Assembly (NCBI GenBank): GCA_964034945.1
Contig: OZ035964.1
Span: forward strand, 4,111,533 to 4,175,532
Origin: Chrysopilus asiliformis
Lineage: Eukaryota > Arthropoda > Insecta > Diptera > Rhagionidae
DNA length: 64,000 bases
Direction: 5' to 3'
The notes below the pieces were generated by a model. It did no database searches and had not been told where the DNA came from. It was given only the letters and a program-made list of their open reading frames with translations. The translations under genes were made by a program, and so were the position numbers. Shown here piece after piece: positions 10,019 to 21,299 of this stretch; the first letter of the stretch is position 1, and each line of letters opens with the position of its first letter.

Positions 10019-10812
10019 TTGAACACTAAATATCTAAGAGTATTTCCCGTATGCACTTTTCATCTGGAAATTGTTTTTTTTTGGTTTTACTTTTTTATAC
10101 GAAATATGATAAAGTATTGTAGTTATGAAAAATGTTTAACCTCTTTTGTCCACTTTAACGTTTTTTTTGTATCTAATGGTTCCCAAGATATTTTTTTGGA
10201 AAAAAAAAATCGGTTTTTTGAAAATCTCTCAAAAACTATGCGTTTTTAATCGCTTGAAAACTATGCGCTATTATGAAAACATCTATATTTTTCCTTTAAC
10301 AGTTTTCACGTATCTTTAACGGTTCTCAAGATATTTCAAAAAAAATATTATTACAGAACAAAGTTTTGTGTTGATCACAACTGATATTTTGAAAAAAAAA
10401 AAAAAAAAAAAAAAACCTGGCGACAATAAAACTCGGAGACAATAAAAACTTGGAGGCAATAAAATTTCCTATATTTTTGTTTTTGTCTTTCACGCGTATC
10501 TCAAGCCGTTATCGAGATATACCCTTATTTTAAAAAAATCAGTTTTTTTGCGATTATCTCGAAAAATAACGGGAGTTTGGCAAGTTTTTCAAAAAAAAGT
10601 GGATGGAAAAATTAAAGACACTAAAAATCTCTACATTTTTTCTCTTTACCGTAAATCGATATCTATTACCGTTATCGAGATATTTCTGGTCTTGTAAAAT
10701 ACAAATTTTGATTTTTATGTCAACTAAAATTTTATTCGTCGAGTTTTAGTGTAAATTGAACAGGTTCGTAAATTTTGTATAAGAAAATCATGTGCTGTTC
10801 ACATCAGATTTA
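10019..10812 (+). mobile_element. Family A repeat copy
   Basis: Includes 'tatgataaagtattgtagtt', 'ttaacggttctcaagatatt', 'taccgttatcgagatatt' and the intact 3' terminus 'catgtgctgttcacatcaga' near 10790. A 25-A run and three short 'acaataaaa' units interrupt it. Non-coding. Confidence 0.75.
10392..10416 (+). repeat. A25 homopolymer in family A
   Basis: 25 consecutive A, followed by three degenerate units of 'ggcgacaataaaact' (about 10419-10465). Confidence 0.9.
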
Positions 10813-11994
10813 TTTTTTCTGCATGTACTTTGAAGGATTTTCTACGCGAAAGATTTTTTTCCCAGAGTTTTCCAAGAGACTTTCTGAATTGGAAAAATAT
10901 TCGTCTTCATAATTTATTTTATTTTGTTTGTTTTTTTTTTCATTTTGATTTTCCAAGCTTTCCATTTGAGGTTTTTATTTCTGTACACAGCGGAATCCTT
11001 TGCCAATTCCGGATTACGTAAAAAGAAAATTCCCTTTAGTTGTGACATAATGGGGGACACACCAGCCACCCTTCACCCATTATCGCCTATTTTTACATCC
11101 TTTTTGCGCTATTTCACCGCCATATCGCCCCAAATTCCTAATCCAGTTAACCACCCACCACCCAATCGCGTCCACTTGAGATATGTTGGATGTGTAACAT
11201 GCATACACACTTCTCAAATCCCATAAATCTTCTCCCGGTTCGGTCCGTCTCCCCTTGTCGTCCCGCTGCTGCCAGGATAACAGAAAAAAAATAGTTACAG
11301 TACGACATCAAGGATATAAAGTAGAAAATATGGTGATTTTCACTTCAAGGGAAAAAACGGGGAGCAGGGTGTATAGTATAGGTACATTTTCTTTTATTTT
11401 CTTACTTTTAAAGTCTGTGTACGGTGTGTGGGAAATACGGAGCTAGTGGCAGCAGTTTATAATGAAATATTGCTGCAAGTTTTTCTCTGTCTTGTATAGG
11501 AAAAAAAACTGTATCCAAGACTGGTTTTTATCCAGCGAAATCCCTTTCCCGCCGCAGAAGCCACGGTATGGAAGTTATTGGATATGGGAACTTACTAGCA
11601 CCACCGCGGGCGCTACTACCCCCCCCCCCCCCCCGCCCCTATCCCCTCGTACACACGATTAATGCATTTATGCTGCTAAAAAATTGGAAATCCAGCCCGG
11701 TGCTAGAGATCGATCAGGCGTCATTAAATTCAAAAAATTCCCTTATCCAGAACCTCTAAGGACTAAATTTACACATCAATCCTCTTGAATTTTATTTAGA
11801 TTTAAATTTTAGCAAAGAAAATGATTTGTTAAAATGTTTCAACTTAATAAAAGAATTAGTAAATCTTATAAATTCGGAGTAATTCTAAAATTACAAGATA
11901 TTCATGTTAAAATCAGGTTATAAAGTACCATTGATACAGCCAAATCGTGTTCCTTTGGCGATCTACACCTGGATGCGCCGGGCGCTCCGGAAAA
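10813..11994. other. No gene recognised; C16 tract
   Basis: Largely unique sequence. A run of 16 C lies at 11619-11634. Open frames up to 100 codons are unsupported by splice or start context. Confidence 0.5.
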
Positions 11995-12152
11995 CGCCCA
12001 TATACAGACAGACAGAAATACATTTTCGTAGTGCGACTCCAATCGATTCGGGAATGCTCGGGAAATGTTTTTTAGGCAAAATTGGGAAGCCGAAATTTTT
12101 CTTTAATAAAATACTTTATTATACTTTGTATAAGAGAGTAAAAAAAACTTTT
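11995..12152 (-). mobile_element. Family A fragment
   Basis: Minus-strand copy of the family A 5' block: 'tactttattatactttgtat' and 'gggaaatgttttttaggcaa', with three GACA units at 12007-12020. It matches 40930-41040 (minus) and 43466-43600 (plus). Confidence 0.75.
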
Positions 12153-13093
12153 CTAATCGCAAGTATGTTCCATAGCAGCAATAATCCGCCTCCACTTCTT
12201 CTAATTTGGGTCACAGTCGCCATGGCACCACTGGACTGTGACCGCGACTCGCAAGACACCCGGTTGTTCTTCCAGAAACTTCGATTTGTTGTTTTTTTTT
12301 ATTTTTGTTAATTTTTCCAAATCAATATTGATTCAGAAAATATTGGGCGATTGAAATGAGGACAGGAAACAAAACCCGACATTTATTTAAGGATGTTCGG
12401 TGCAAGGACTTTTGCTACTCGATAGAAGAAAACAAAAAAAAAAGAAAAAAAAGAAAAACACCCCTCCATCAAGTTCAGGACACTAAATGGGAATGGCAGC
12501 AAACGAATGCAACGCGCGTTCATCCATATCTAATATAAACCATACGGCAAGGCAAGCAGGGGGAGTGCGTGCGAGTGTGGGATGTAATTTTCTTATTGCA
12601 ACCCTTTTCTCGTGCACACGGGGTGAGTGGTGCTGCAGTAACAAACAGCAGCACCCCATTCTGAATTTTGTAAAGGGAGAAAAAATACAAAAAAAAAATG
12701 GTAAAACGACCAGAAATAGACACTGAATGCGTGCGTACGGAGACACACACATAGGGATGAAATTTCGTTACGCAGGATTCCAGCAGGACTCCGTAATGTC
12801 AGGCTCAGTCCATTTTTGATGAAATTGTTTTTTTTTGTGAGGTTTTTAATAACGAAGGGTCGAAAATGTCCTAAGGTCGATGGTGGTACAGACACAGCAC
12901 GCAAGTTGGGCGGGTGAAGTTCAATAAAAAGACAGCCATTATAATTTTTTTACTTTCTTTTTTGAATGACCGCCATTCCATGTCGAAACGTTTTCGAGAT
13001 TGCGATGGAAAGACCACAAAAAAAAATTTTCAGCCCAAATAAAAATTCTAGAAAACTTTAAAATTTCATACAAATGAAGTCGTCGGATTTTTT
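12153..13093. other. No gene recognised
   Basis: Unique sequence with a purine run at 12430-12462. Several overlapping frames on both strands (12356-12904) contradict one another and match nothing. Confidence 0.45.
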
Positions 13094-13433
13094 GCGTCTA
13101 TTTCATACGCAGGGCAAGTTTTGCCATGCTGTTCGCAGGTGAATCACAAACAGTGGGTTTTGATGAGAAAATAAGAAATTCGTTGCCCTGCTATTTCTAT
13201 AATTAATAGTTTTGGAATTATCTTGAAACTATACCAAACCTGATTTTTTAAAAAGAACATTCCAGTTGAAAAATTAATGACCAACAAAAAGAATACTAGT
13301 TTTTTTTCTAGTTATTTTTCAATTGAGATTTTCCTTTTAAAAAATTAAGTTCGTCATGGTAAGTTCGCTTCAGATTTTATAAAATCTATCATGTGCCAGC
13401 CCTGCAAAACTGCCCTGCGTAAGAAATGGGCGC
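13094..13433. mobile_element. MITE family D, 340 bp, with target duplication
   Basis: The left end GCGTCTATTTCATACGCAGG and the inverted right end GCGCCCATTTCTTACGCAGG extend to about 30 matching positions with few mismatches. GGATTTTTT precedes the left end (13085-13093) and follows the right end (13434 on), giving an 8-9 bp target duplication. That suits hAT (8 bp) or Mutator-like (9 bp) elements. A related copy lies at 28888-29062. Confidence 0.75.
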
Positions 13434-13689
13434 GGATTTTTTTTAATCAAATATTTCTGCATGAAGAGTTTTTTTTCTTTTCTGCACGGAAAAATTTTCC
13501 CGAATTTTTCCAAGAGATTTCTGTGACCACCAGGTTTTCTTCTATATTTCTGCTAGTATAGTAGCAAGGGTATATAAAAGGAAGGGACACGGGGAGGATA
13601 GACTGCGGCAATAACTTCTACCTGTATGGATTTTTTTTAATAACAAATGTTGCCTGCGGCGCAATTTATGTTGCATACCGAAGAACTAA

Positions 13690-13900
13690 GAAACATTTCT
13701 TACGAAGTTTTCAATCCCAGAACCGAATTCGGCGACCCAAAAGCCCCCAGATGGGATTTTTTTCGAGAAAATTTCAGGAAGAAGATAATCACGTTGTCCT
13801 AACAGGACCTTTCGACATCCTTACAAACTTCTTAACTGCCAAATCCGATTCCAAAACCGTCAGATGAGACTCCGAAAACCGTCAGATGAGATTTCTGATG
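13690..13900 (-). mobile_element. Family G fragment
   Basis: The minus strand carries 'aggtcctgttaggacaacgt' and modules similar to 52780-52980. It includes a 27-bp direct repeat of 'aaaccgtcagatgaga' at 13856-13891. Confidence 0.5.
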
Positions 13901-15419
13901 ATGACGACATATAAACCAGCAATCTTACGAATTTCTACAAATATATTTTAAAAATTCGCAGGTGATGCCCCATTGTTATTCAAAAAATATTTTTACACAA
14001 ATTTTTATGTCGGACTCATTACCCGAACGGTCTGTGCTGATTTTCTAAATGAAAAATTCTTACCAAAGAGCAATCCATGCGGCAGGAGTGACAATTCTTC
14101 GTCCGAAAACGTGTTTTTTTTTCTTATTATACTCTTTTTGCAACATTTGTTATTGAAACTTTCCGTTCCCATCAAAAAGAGTTTTGTTTCCTGAAGAAAA
14201 GTGAAGAAAAATTCCTTGTGCAAAAAATTCAAGATTTTCAAGTGAAATGCAAGCTGGAAAAAAGGGAACGCACCCTGATTTGAAAGTGGGATTCGTTGTC
14301 CGTGTCCTTCGACCCATCATCAGTTATGAAAACATTACGGGATCACCTTCAAACCTCTTTCTGTACCAACTCGTCCCCTGAAATGGAAAACTCATCTTTT
14401 CCTGTGTAAAATTTTTTCCGTTGTTCGTTTTTCCATTTTCCGCAATTTTCTTTTCATTCCTTTTTTTTTTGTTGTACTTTTTCTGAAAGTAAGAGGAGGA
14501 GGAGGAGGCAACCCCTAAAAATGAGAATATGCCCAAAAGTACTCGGGGGCGACCCACCCCGCGTTCAACAAACTGTTGGAAGGTCGCCGGTTCGCAATAA
14601 GGGTGGTATCCAGTTTAGGAAATGAGGTCCGTTTTTCTTGTTGGCTTTTTTCGTTTTTTATTTTTTTTTTAAATAAACGTGGTGTTTGCGTTGAATCTTC
14701 CCTAGTCGTTTTTTTGTCTGTTTGTTTGCCTAGATGTGCGGCGGACCGAAAGTGTCAGAGTCTCGAGGGCCAAAAAAAATTACTTTTCTCTTATTCCCGA
14801 AATAAGAAAACACTCAAAACAATAAAAAAAAGGAACAAAATTAGATTGGAGACAGTCAAGATAAAATGTCGGGGGTGCGTTCCATCGTAACGCAAATAAC
14901 CCGACTCGCCACCCATCCCCATCCTCGATTTAGAAATCATCAATTAAAAATGAGGTCACCACGGAGTTGCCGATTTTTCCTTTCAGGATTTTTTCTTTTT
15001 GTTTACCCCTTTTAGTGCCATCTCTTGGCGTAAACCATTTTTCACCAAAAGGATTACAATTTATTGTCGCAACCACCCATCCAACCCTCTCCCCTTTACA
15101 TTTCCGGTCGCTTCGTGTATATTAATTTTTTTTTTTCATTTTCTGGAAATGTAATTTGTGCGTGGCCTTCGGAAAAAGGGAAACACGGCATTTCCTTCTT
15201 ATTTCGGGTAATTTTTTTTTTTGTGAATTTAAAAGGAAAAAGGTTATAAAAAAAATCCCTGTTCTGGAAACTCATTTTTAATTAAATTTTCCTAATTTTG
15301 ATTTAAAAATAATGGCAATTCAGGAAGTTGTTTACGTAAGATGTTTCCTAATTGTTTGAATATTCGATTATTTTTTTCTAAATAAAAAAATGATTTGTGG
15401 GTAGAAAGAGAAATGGTGC
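13901..15419. other. No gene recognised
   Basis: Unique AT-rich sequence with purine-rich (about 14487-14508) and T-rich stretches. Overlapping frames on both strands near 14000-14240 and 14576-14890 match nothing. Confidence 0.45.
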
Positions 15420-15960
15420 GCTTAGTCTATCTGTCAATATTGGTAAAAATCCAACTGCAAGAAAATTTCAAATTTAATTTTACACAAATAAAACGGACGC
15501 TTCGCCCCTGGACCAACGCCGCCCAACGGCTCTGATTCTTTCTATTCTTCTATGATGAAAACATTATTCAAACCCGGATACAATTCCATTTTAACGGTGC
15601 GATATGAAAGCGGGATACAAATCCCTTTAGAACTGCAGCAGATAGCGGGTGAGCGGGTTAGATATTAGTAAGAAAATTTTTTTCTTGAGGCCTGACCTCT
15701 TTATGGTTTAAAACTGGATTCAAATCTCTTCAAAATTGCAGGACAGAGCAGGTGAAGGGGTTCACAGAGAGGGGAGGGGTAGGTATTAGTTGAGGAAATT
15801 TTTTTCAGGAAGGGTTGACCTTTTTAATGATGGAAACCGGATCCAAACCCCTACAGTGGTTCACGAGATATCAGGCGAGGGGATAATAAGGAAAGGGAAA
15901 TTTGAAGAACAACATAGCCTATAACCATCTTATTGTTACTCAATATCTAACTTTAAAGTT
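15420..15960 (+). mobile_element. Family H repeat with about three tandem modules
   Basis: Modules start near 15603, 15702 and 15827. Each reads roughly 'aaactggattcaaatc..ttgcag..gcaggtgaaggggtt..ggtattagt..gaaattttttt'. A similar module pair is at 41490-41740. Such 'solvent' modules occur in the bodies of arthropod non-autonomous elements, but I did not find its ends. Confidence 0.45.
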
Positions 15961-16854
15961 TCATTAAAATCAGTTTAATAGCTTTTGAGAAACTCGTCAC
16001 AAAACAAACCGACTTTTTTCGTTTTTGTGCGAATCCTGGACTGGCATAGAGCTGAAGGCTGAGGGCCAGGGAGAGGGGTTGGTTGTGAATGCGTCGAAAT
16101 TAATTGTGAATTTTTCACATATTAAAAATCCTGGACTTGTGAGTTTTCCATACCTCCCCCTCCCCCCTTTACCGGGCATGCCATATGATCCCCAACGTAT
16201 TTCTGAATAGGGTTTTCATTTTTATTTTTTTAGAATAACAACCGAATGGAAATTTTTCCGCTTAAAAAAAACTACCGTTTTCAAAAATGTTTTTCCCCGG
16301 GTGTATAATTTGTAAAATTCCGGATCGATAGGTGGTTAAATTCGATTAAAAAAAAGGGGAAAAAAGAACCGTGAAATATTGTATGAGGCCCCCATCACCG
16401 GAAGCCGAAATGTGCACGCGGTGCGGTGCGGTGCCGATACACGAACACATATCGATTGGATCGGATGGGGGGTTTCTTGCATAAACAATGACCCGATCTC
16501 CATTGGTTGCCATCTCTTCGAATGGATGGTGGTGATTATACGACCACATAAGGAGGGATGCATTTAACTCTACGGTAGGTGGGCGTGGATGGGTGAGTAG
16601 CTGGGGGCATGCTATCAACTCGCTTGGCTATAGTAAATATATTGAAAACTGAAAATGAAGCAGATATTTTTATCATTCTCCCCCACCCCCCCCCCCCCCC
16701 CCCCCACTTTTAACGGACGAGTCACGTTGCGGAATATAGCGTGGTGCGATTTTATTTTTTCTCCTTCCCCTTCCCCTTAGCGCCAAGTATACATCCAGTG
16801 AACGTTTTTTTTTCATTCTGTGCGTGCGTGTGTTTTTTTTTTAATTTCCTACGA
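15961..16854. other. No gene recognised; C20 tract
   Basis: Unique sequence. A 20-C run lies at 16686-16705. The CpG-richer stretch 16380-16480 is open on several frames without a recognisable product. Confidence 0.45.
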
Positions 16855-16952
16855 TTTTGCACCCCGTTTATTCCCTACAATTTCCACATTTTACACCCCT
16901 TTTTTTGCACGTTTTTCCCTACATTTTCTACATTTTGCACCCCGTTTTCTGC
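16855..16952 (+). repeat. Degenerate pyrimidine-rich tandem repeat
   Basis: Three units of about 36-40 bp share 'ttttgcaccccgttt' and 'ttccctac.attt.ctaca'. The third is partial. Confidence 0.65.
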
Positions 16953-16971
16953 ACTTGGTATTTTTGCAAGT

Positions 16972-17449
16972 TCAAATGCAGTTTGCCCTCTTATCAGACT
17001 GCAAAAAGTGTAACAATAATGCGCGCGCTACCGCCCACACCCGCCTAACAATAGCATTTCTGTCGCCATCGCCGTAATTGTGAGTTGCCCGTCCCCCCTT
17101 GCCCTTTCTCCCAACCGCCCGAAAAACGTCATATTCGTGTCCCATGCAATGGAATCCTGTAATGTGCAACATTAGCAAATGTTTATAGACTGGAGTGTTA
17201 TGGACGTTTGGCGGCACATTAACGAGTATCTCCCCAATAATTTCCAGGATTTCAGTCTGCGCCATACCGGAATGGCAGGGAGAGAAAGAACATGTGCTGA
17301 ATATGTGTTCATCTGGGAAAGGATTGGCAGGGGGTGGCATTACTATTTGCCTGGTCACGTACGGTATAGCAAGTCAGTTAAGAGTGTCCATAACTAAATT
17401 CCAACTCCAATGTCCTACAGAACATATAGCGATGCGGAGGGAGGATTAG
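16972..17449. other. Stop-poor unique segment on both strands
   Basis: The minus strand is open for about 128 codons (17358 to 16972, GTG start). The plus strand has an ATG frame of 72 codons at 17179-17397 with a mixed composition including Trp, Tyr and His. The two conflict and I recognise neither. Local GC is higher than in the flanks, which alone lowers stop frequency. It could hold an exon, but splice sites are not convincing. Confidence 0.2.
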
Positions 17450-18267
17450 GTAGGGAGGATTCGCTAACGTCGAGTATAAACTTGACACAAAAACCTACCG
17501 GGGAGGAGGGAGGATCCATTTTAACCAGGGAATCCAGCGCTCCACATACTTTTGACACGCCAAGCTAGCAGCCCATATCGCAAAATGCAACCGAAGTGCA
17601 TCACGAAACAGGAGTGGGGATAATGGGATTGCGTGGTAGGGTGCAGTGCTGATTACCAATGGCAATTCAGAGGGTGGCAAACCACTGCCTTGCTAAAGTT
17701 TAACTGCTGCTCTTTTATGCACTTTTATCACATACGAGTACACCGAGACCGGGCAAATAACACATCAACTCCACATACCCTCCCACTCCCAGCCCCCGGT
17801 TACCCGTCTTCATCATCAAACATTAGTGCGTATGTGTATATTTAGTATTTTTTTTTTCGATTTCTTTTATTCGTATGTGTAGGCAAAATTCACCGGGACC
17901 GGGATCGACGCATGCATTTAATGCACTTTCCGAGTTTCATATTGGAATGGGAAATTTTCCAATGGATTTTCCTCGTGTGTGTTTTATGTGTGCGACGGTG
18001 GCTAGCCGATAATATGGAAATCTTTTCCTATAGATTGTGCTATGCGACAGGAGTTGGACATAAAAATCTAAAAAAAAAAAACAAGCAAACACCAAACCCT
18101 TTTCGCTTGCGGCACGTAAATATTGACCCGATACTGACCCCCAGTACGCACTCGCCTTTATTTACCCCCGATGACTCTTTGTAAACGCGCCGTAATGAAA
18201 AACCGAAAACGTTTCGAAAATCCATCAAGAAAATTCCATTAATAAAAATTTAGAATTCTTTTTTTTC
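17450..18267. other. No gene recognised
   Basis: Unique sequence free of the main repeat families. Confidence 0.5.
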
Positions 18268-19290
18268 ACAGATTCCATTTCCAAATCAATGGAAAAACTA
18301 GAACTGAATCAGTGAGAAATGGCAAAATTAATTGGGATTTTGTATTTTGTGATGATTTTCCAACATTTTGAGTAGATTTTCTGAAAAGAATTTCATTTTC
18401 CAAATTTTTAAAATTTCAAAAAAAAAAATCTTAAGAAAATTTCAAGACTCGAGAAAAAAAAATTAAAAAAAAAGTATTACATTTTCTGGAAAACAAAAAA
18501 TCACACATTCTTTAGGATCCTTTAATCTATCAAAAACCGTTAACCGTCAGTCGATAGGCCAAAAATTACGAGAGAAACTAACGGTTTTCCGAATGTCAGA
18601 TCCTTAAAAATTGAATCCTTTTATCTCGGAAACGGCTGAAAGGATTTTCATGAAATTCGAAAGCCTAGAGTTTTTAGGGACAAGGAATCGATATCCGGTA
18701 TCCTTTTTGGAGACAAGTCGATTTTTCAAGGACCTCGTCCTTGTATCCCCCAAACCGTACCGCCCCCTCAAAAAGGACACCGGATATCGGTTCTCCGTAC
18801 CCGATAACCTCTACATTCTGAATTTCAGCCCGATCGGAGGACCTCATTTTTTCGTCCTTTAAGAAAGTGTAGGGGTCCCCCTTGCGATTTTTTCGATTTT
18901 GTAAAATGTCTCCAATTGCGCTGAAATTTGGTATAAAAGTGGTTTTCGGGCCTCGGATTAAGAATCCGTTGTCCGTTTTCCGATATCACTTATGGTTTGG
19001 ACGGGACAGGGGGGCGGAGATGTCTCACGGAAAACGGAATTTTCACTTGCTATTTACTAGAATCGCAACTGTATAAAATTCAAGTCTTTAGCTCAATCCC
19101 TTCGAACGTTATCGTGTTCACGGACGGACAGACAGATGGACAGACAGACAGACGGATAGACAGACAGACGAACAGACAGACAGACAGGCGAACAGACAGA
19201 CAGACGGACGGACATGCAGAAATCAATACTTTTTATTTATTTATATGGGAGAGGGGGAAAGATTGGTCCGATGATGTATGAAAACGTTAT
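18268..19290 (+). mobile_element. Family B repeat, 5' truncated
   Basis: Starts inside the element at 'attccatttccaaatcaatg' and keeps the full core ('ctcggaaacggctgaaagg', 'caaggacctcgtccttgtat', 'gggcctcggattaagaatcc') and an expanded GACR array. The 5' leader is absent, as is the long G run seen in other copies. Confidence 0.8.
19121..19214 (+). repeat. GACR array in family B
   Basis: 94 bp of GACA/GACG with scattered variants, following 'gttatcgtgttca'. Confidence 0.9.
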
Positions 19291-20316
19291 GTGAAATCTT
19301 ATTTTAAACAATTTCGTCCCGATACATTTTCAGATACGAGCACCGTCACAAAAATCGCTTATATTTGTATGGGAAAGAGGCAAAAGGTTGGTTCAATTTG
19401 CCTCATTTTCATAAGAGACTATTTTAAAAATGGATTCTTCTTTGAGAAAAATAAAACCTGTACACGAAAGGACATGAAAAACATTTCCGCATAAAAAAAA
19501 TCACACGATTTTCCTTCAAAATATTTTAGCAGGACGAATATCGATGCTGTTAGGTCCATCTAGTGGCTGCTTTTGATAGTCGATTTATATGGAAAAATTA
19601 TATCAAAATGCCAAAGGGTGGCAATTGGCGGTCATTGGAAACCAAATGGCCTACAAGCAAAATGCAAAACAACAGGAAAAAAAGTTTTTTACGATTCTGC
19701 CATCTATTGGTCAGTAGGGATAATTACGCGCAATAGACATTCGCACAGACTGGAAATCGAGTCCCTTTCGCCGGTAAATTTCTGTTCCCCTATCGCCAGT
19801 AAGTATTGTTCCCATTCGTTCTTTTGCTATCACCGCAGAGCACCCTTCGTGCTCTATTGGGATTTTCCGGGAATGGCTTTTTTCGAGTGCGCGCCAGAGA
19901 AAAGAACGGTGGATGACTCTGAGGGTAGGCATGCACGGACAATCTGTTTCTCTCCTAATCCATTTCGGAGGATTTTTTATTGGTGCAGTAGAACCCCTAG
20001 GTTTTTTTTGTATTTTTTACATCGCTGTTTGTCCAATGGGAACTCAATATTTACGGGAAATTTTACCGAGATCGTTTGAAATGTTTTAGACCAGAGTTTT
20101 CTGTTTAGACGATAGCCTTGTAACAAAACTATCGTTCTTTAAGTGGATAAAAGAATGAACAAAAAGATTGTTTTTTTTTTAAATTCCTACTATTTAAAAA
20201 AAAAACACAGAAAGCACATTCTATTAGAGTAAAAGTTCGTATTTCAAATACATTTTCTTAAAAAAAAGTCGTCCCCACTCCCACTTCCCCCCTAACCATC
20301 AAGCTTATTTTAAATA
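19291..20316. other. Unique sequence with a 168-codon frame lacking ATG start
   Basis: The frame 19573-20079 is one of the longest non-repetitive frames, but it begins at TTG and has no upstream ATG. Its first internal Met lies past residue 90 and I recognise no domain. No other feature was found. Confidence 0.35.
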
Positions 20317-20540
20317 TCTGATGTGAACAGCACACGAATTTCTTATACACTACCTACGTTCTTGCCAAACCTTCGGCTCGATTCTGGCCATGCCGAATTT
20401 TTTTCTTTTTAGCCGAAGTTTGCCGATTGATTAATCGGACTCAATTTGTTCTCGAGATATTCTCACCGTGGAGTTTGCCGAAGTGCGTCGCAAAATCGAT
20501 TAGGGGAGGAATTAAAGATAATAAAATTCTCTTTATTTTT
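20317..20540. mobile_element. Two family A scraps in opposite orientation
   Basis: 20317-20351 is the inverted family A 3' end ('atctgatgtgaacagcac'). 20505-20540 is a plus-strand internal piece ('aattaaagataataaaattc'). Between them 'gccgaa..ttgccg' words recur. Confidence 0.6.
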
Positions 20541-20760
20541 TAACCGACTTCCAAAAAGGAAAAGGTTCTCAATTCCACCTGAATATTTTTTTTTTAATGT
20601 ATGTTCACGCCTAACTTTTTACTGGGTTGACCGATTTTGGTCATCCCAAAGAGAAAGTTGTAGAGAAAGTTCCTGGTTGGACCCCGGTTCGTTCATGGGC
20701 AAAAATGGACCATTAGGGGGGGTACCCCCCATACAAACGGCCAAAAATAGATTTTCTTAA
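20541..20760 (+). mobile_element. Arthropod-type dispersed repeat (AACCGACTTCC block)
   Basis: Starts 'aaccgacttccaaaaaggaa', continues with 'aggttctcaattc', a T run, 'atgtatgttcacgcc', and then 'gaccgattttggtcat'. I recall the leading text as common to many insect and other arthropod genomes. The assignment is from memory of the motif, not from a search. Confidence 0.5.
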
Positions 20761-20879
20761 AAATATTGCTTACAAGATAGCTTTAAATTAGTTTGTTTAT
20801 AATCTTAAAATTTATATACAATAAATAACTCTGATTAAATATTGTACAATTTTTATTTGTTTTATTTTTTTGAATGACC

Positions 20880-21000
20880 TAAAAAATCCCGTTTCTCTCA
20901 TTTTCCACGGGATACACTAAAAACGGGATTGTGAAAAACGAGATTTAAAAAAACCGGATTTAAAAAAAAACGGGATTTTCATAAAATGGGATTTTGGGAA
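20880..21000 (+). repeat. Clustered ACGGGATT boxes
   Basis: About seven variants of 'aaacgggatt' (including cacgggatac, aacgagattt, aaccggattt, aatgggattt) follow each other at 12-20 bp spacing. They are preceded by an inverted 'aaaatcccgttt' at 20882. Confidence 0.6.
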
Positions 21001-21185
21001 ACAGGATATCGTATCGATCCCTTCGAGAACTCTTTACCCCCTCCTCTTACTCCCCCCACCCCTCGTGCTACTTTTCCGTATGCCTATGTGGGAACCAGAA
21101 CTACCACAGATACTCATGCCAAATTTCGAGTCAATCGGTTCAGCCGTTTTTGCGTGAAAGAGGAACAGACAGACAGACACCAACT
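21001..21185 (+). mobile_element. Tail of a GTCY/GACA-bearing non-autonomous element
   Basis: 'atgccaaatttcgagtcaat' and 'cggttcagccgtttttgcgt' lead to 'gaacagacagacagac'. This order of a polite 'host-like' sentence followed by GACA is characteristic of many arthropod interspersed repeats. Confidence 0.5.
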
Positions 21186-21197
21186 CATTTTTAAATA

Positions 21198-21297
21198 CAG
21201 TAGAATCCCGATAATTCGTATTTCAAGGGACCAGCAAATTCATACGAATTAGCGGGATATACGAATTATCGGGGTACGAATTATCGGGATTCTACTG
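21198..21297. mobile_element. Pogo/Tigger-like MITE, 100 bp
   Basis: 23-bp perfect inverted ends begin CAGTAGAATCCCGATAATTC on both sides. TA flanks each end (21196-21197 and 21298-21299), as expected for Tc1/mariner-pogo insertions, and CAGTNNAAYCCC-type ends are typical of pogo/Tigger. An extra copy of the subterminal 'cgaattatcggg' lies at about 21261-21273. No coding capacity. Confidence 0.88.
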
Positions 21298-21299
21298 TA

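Noticed and set aside
19573..20079. 168-codon frame
   Set aside because: Starts on TTG with no ATG for more than 90 codons, and the minus strand is open over part of it. No recognisable family.
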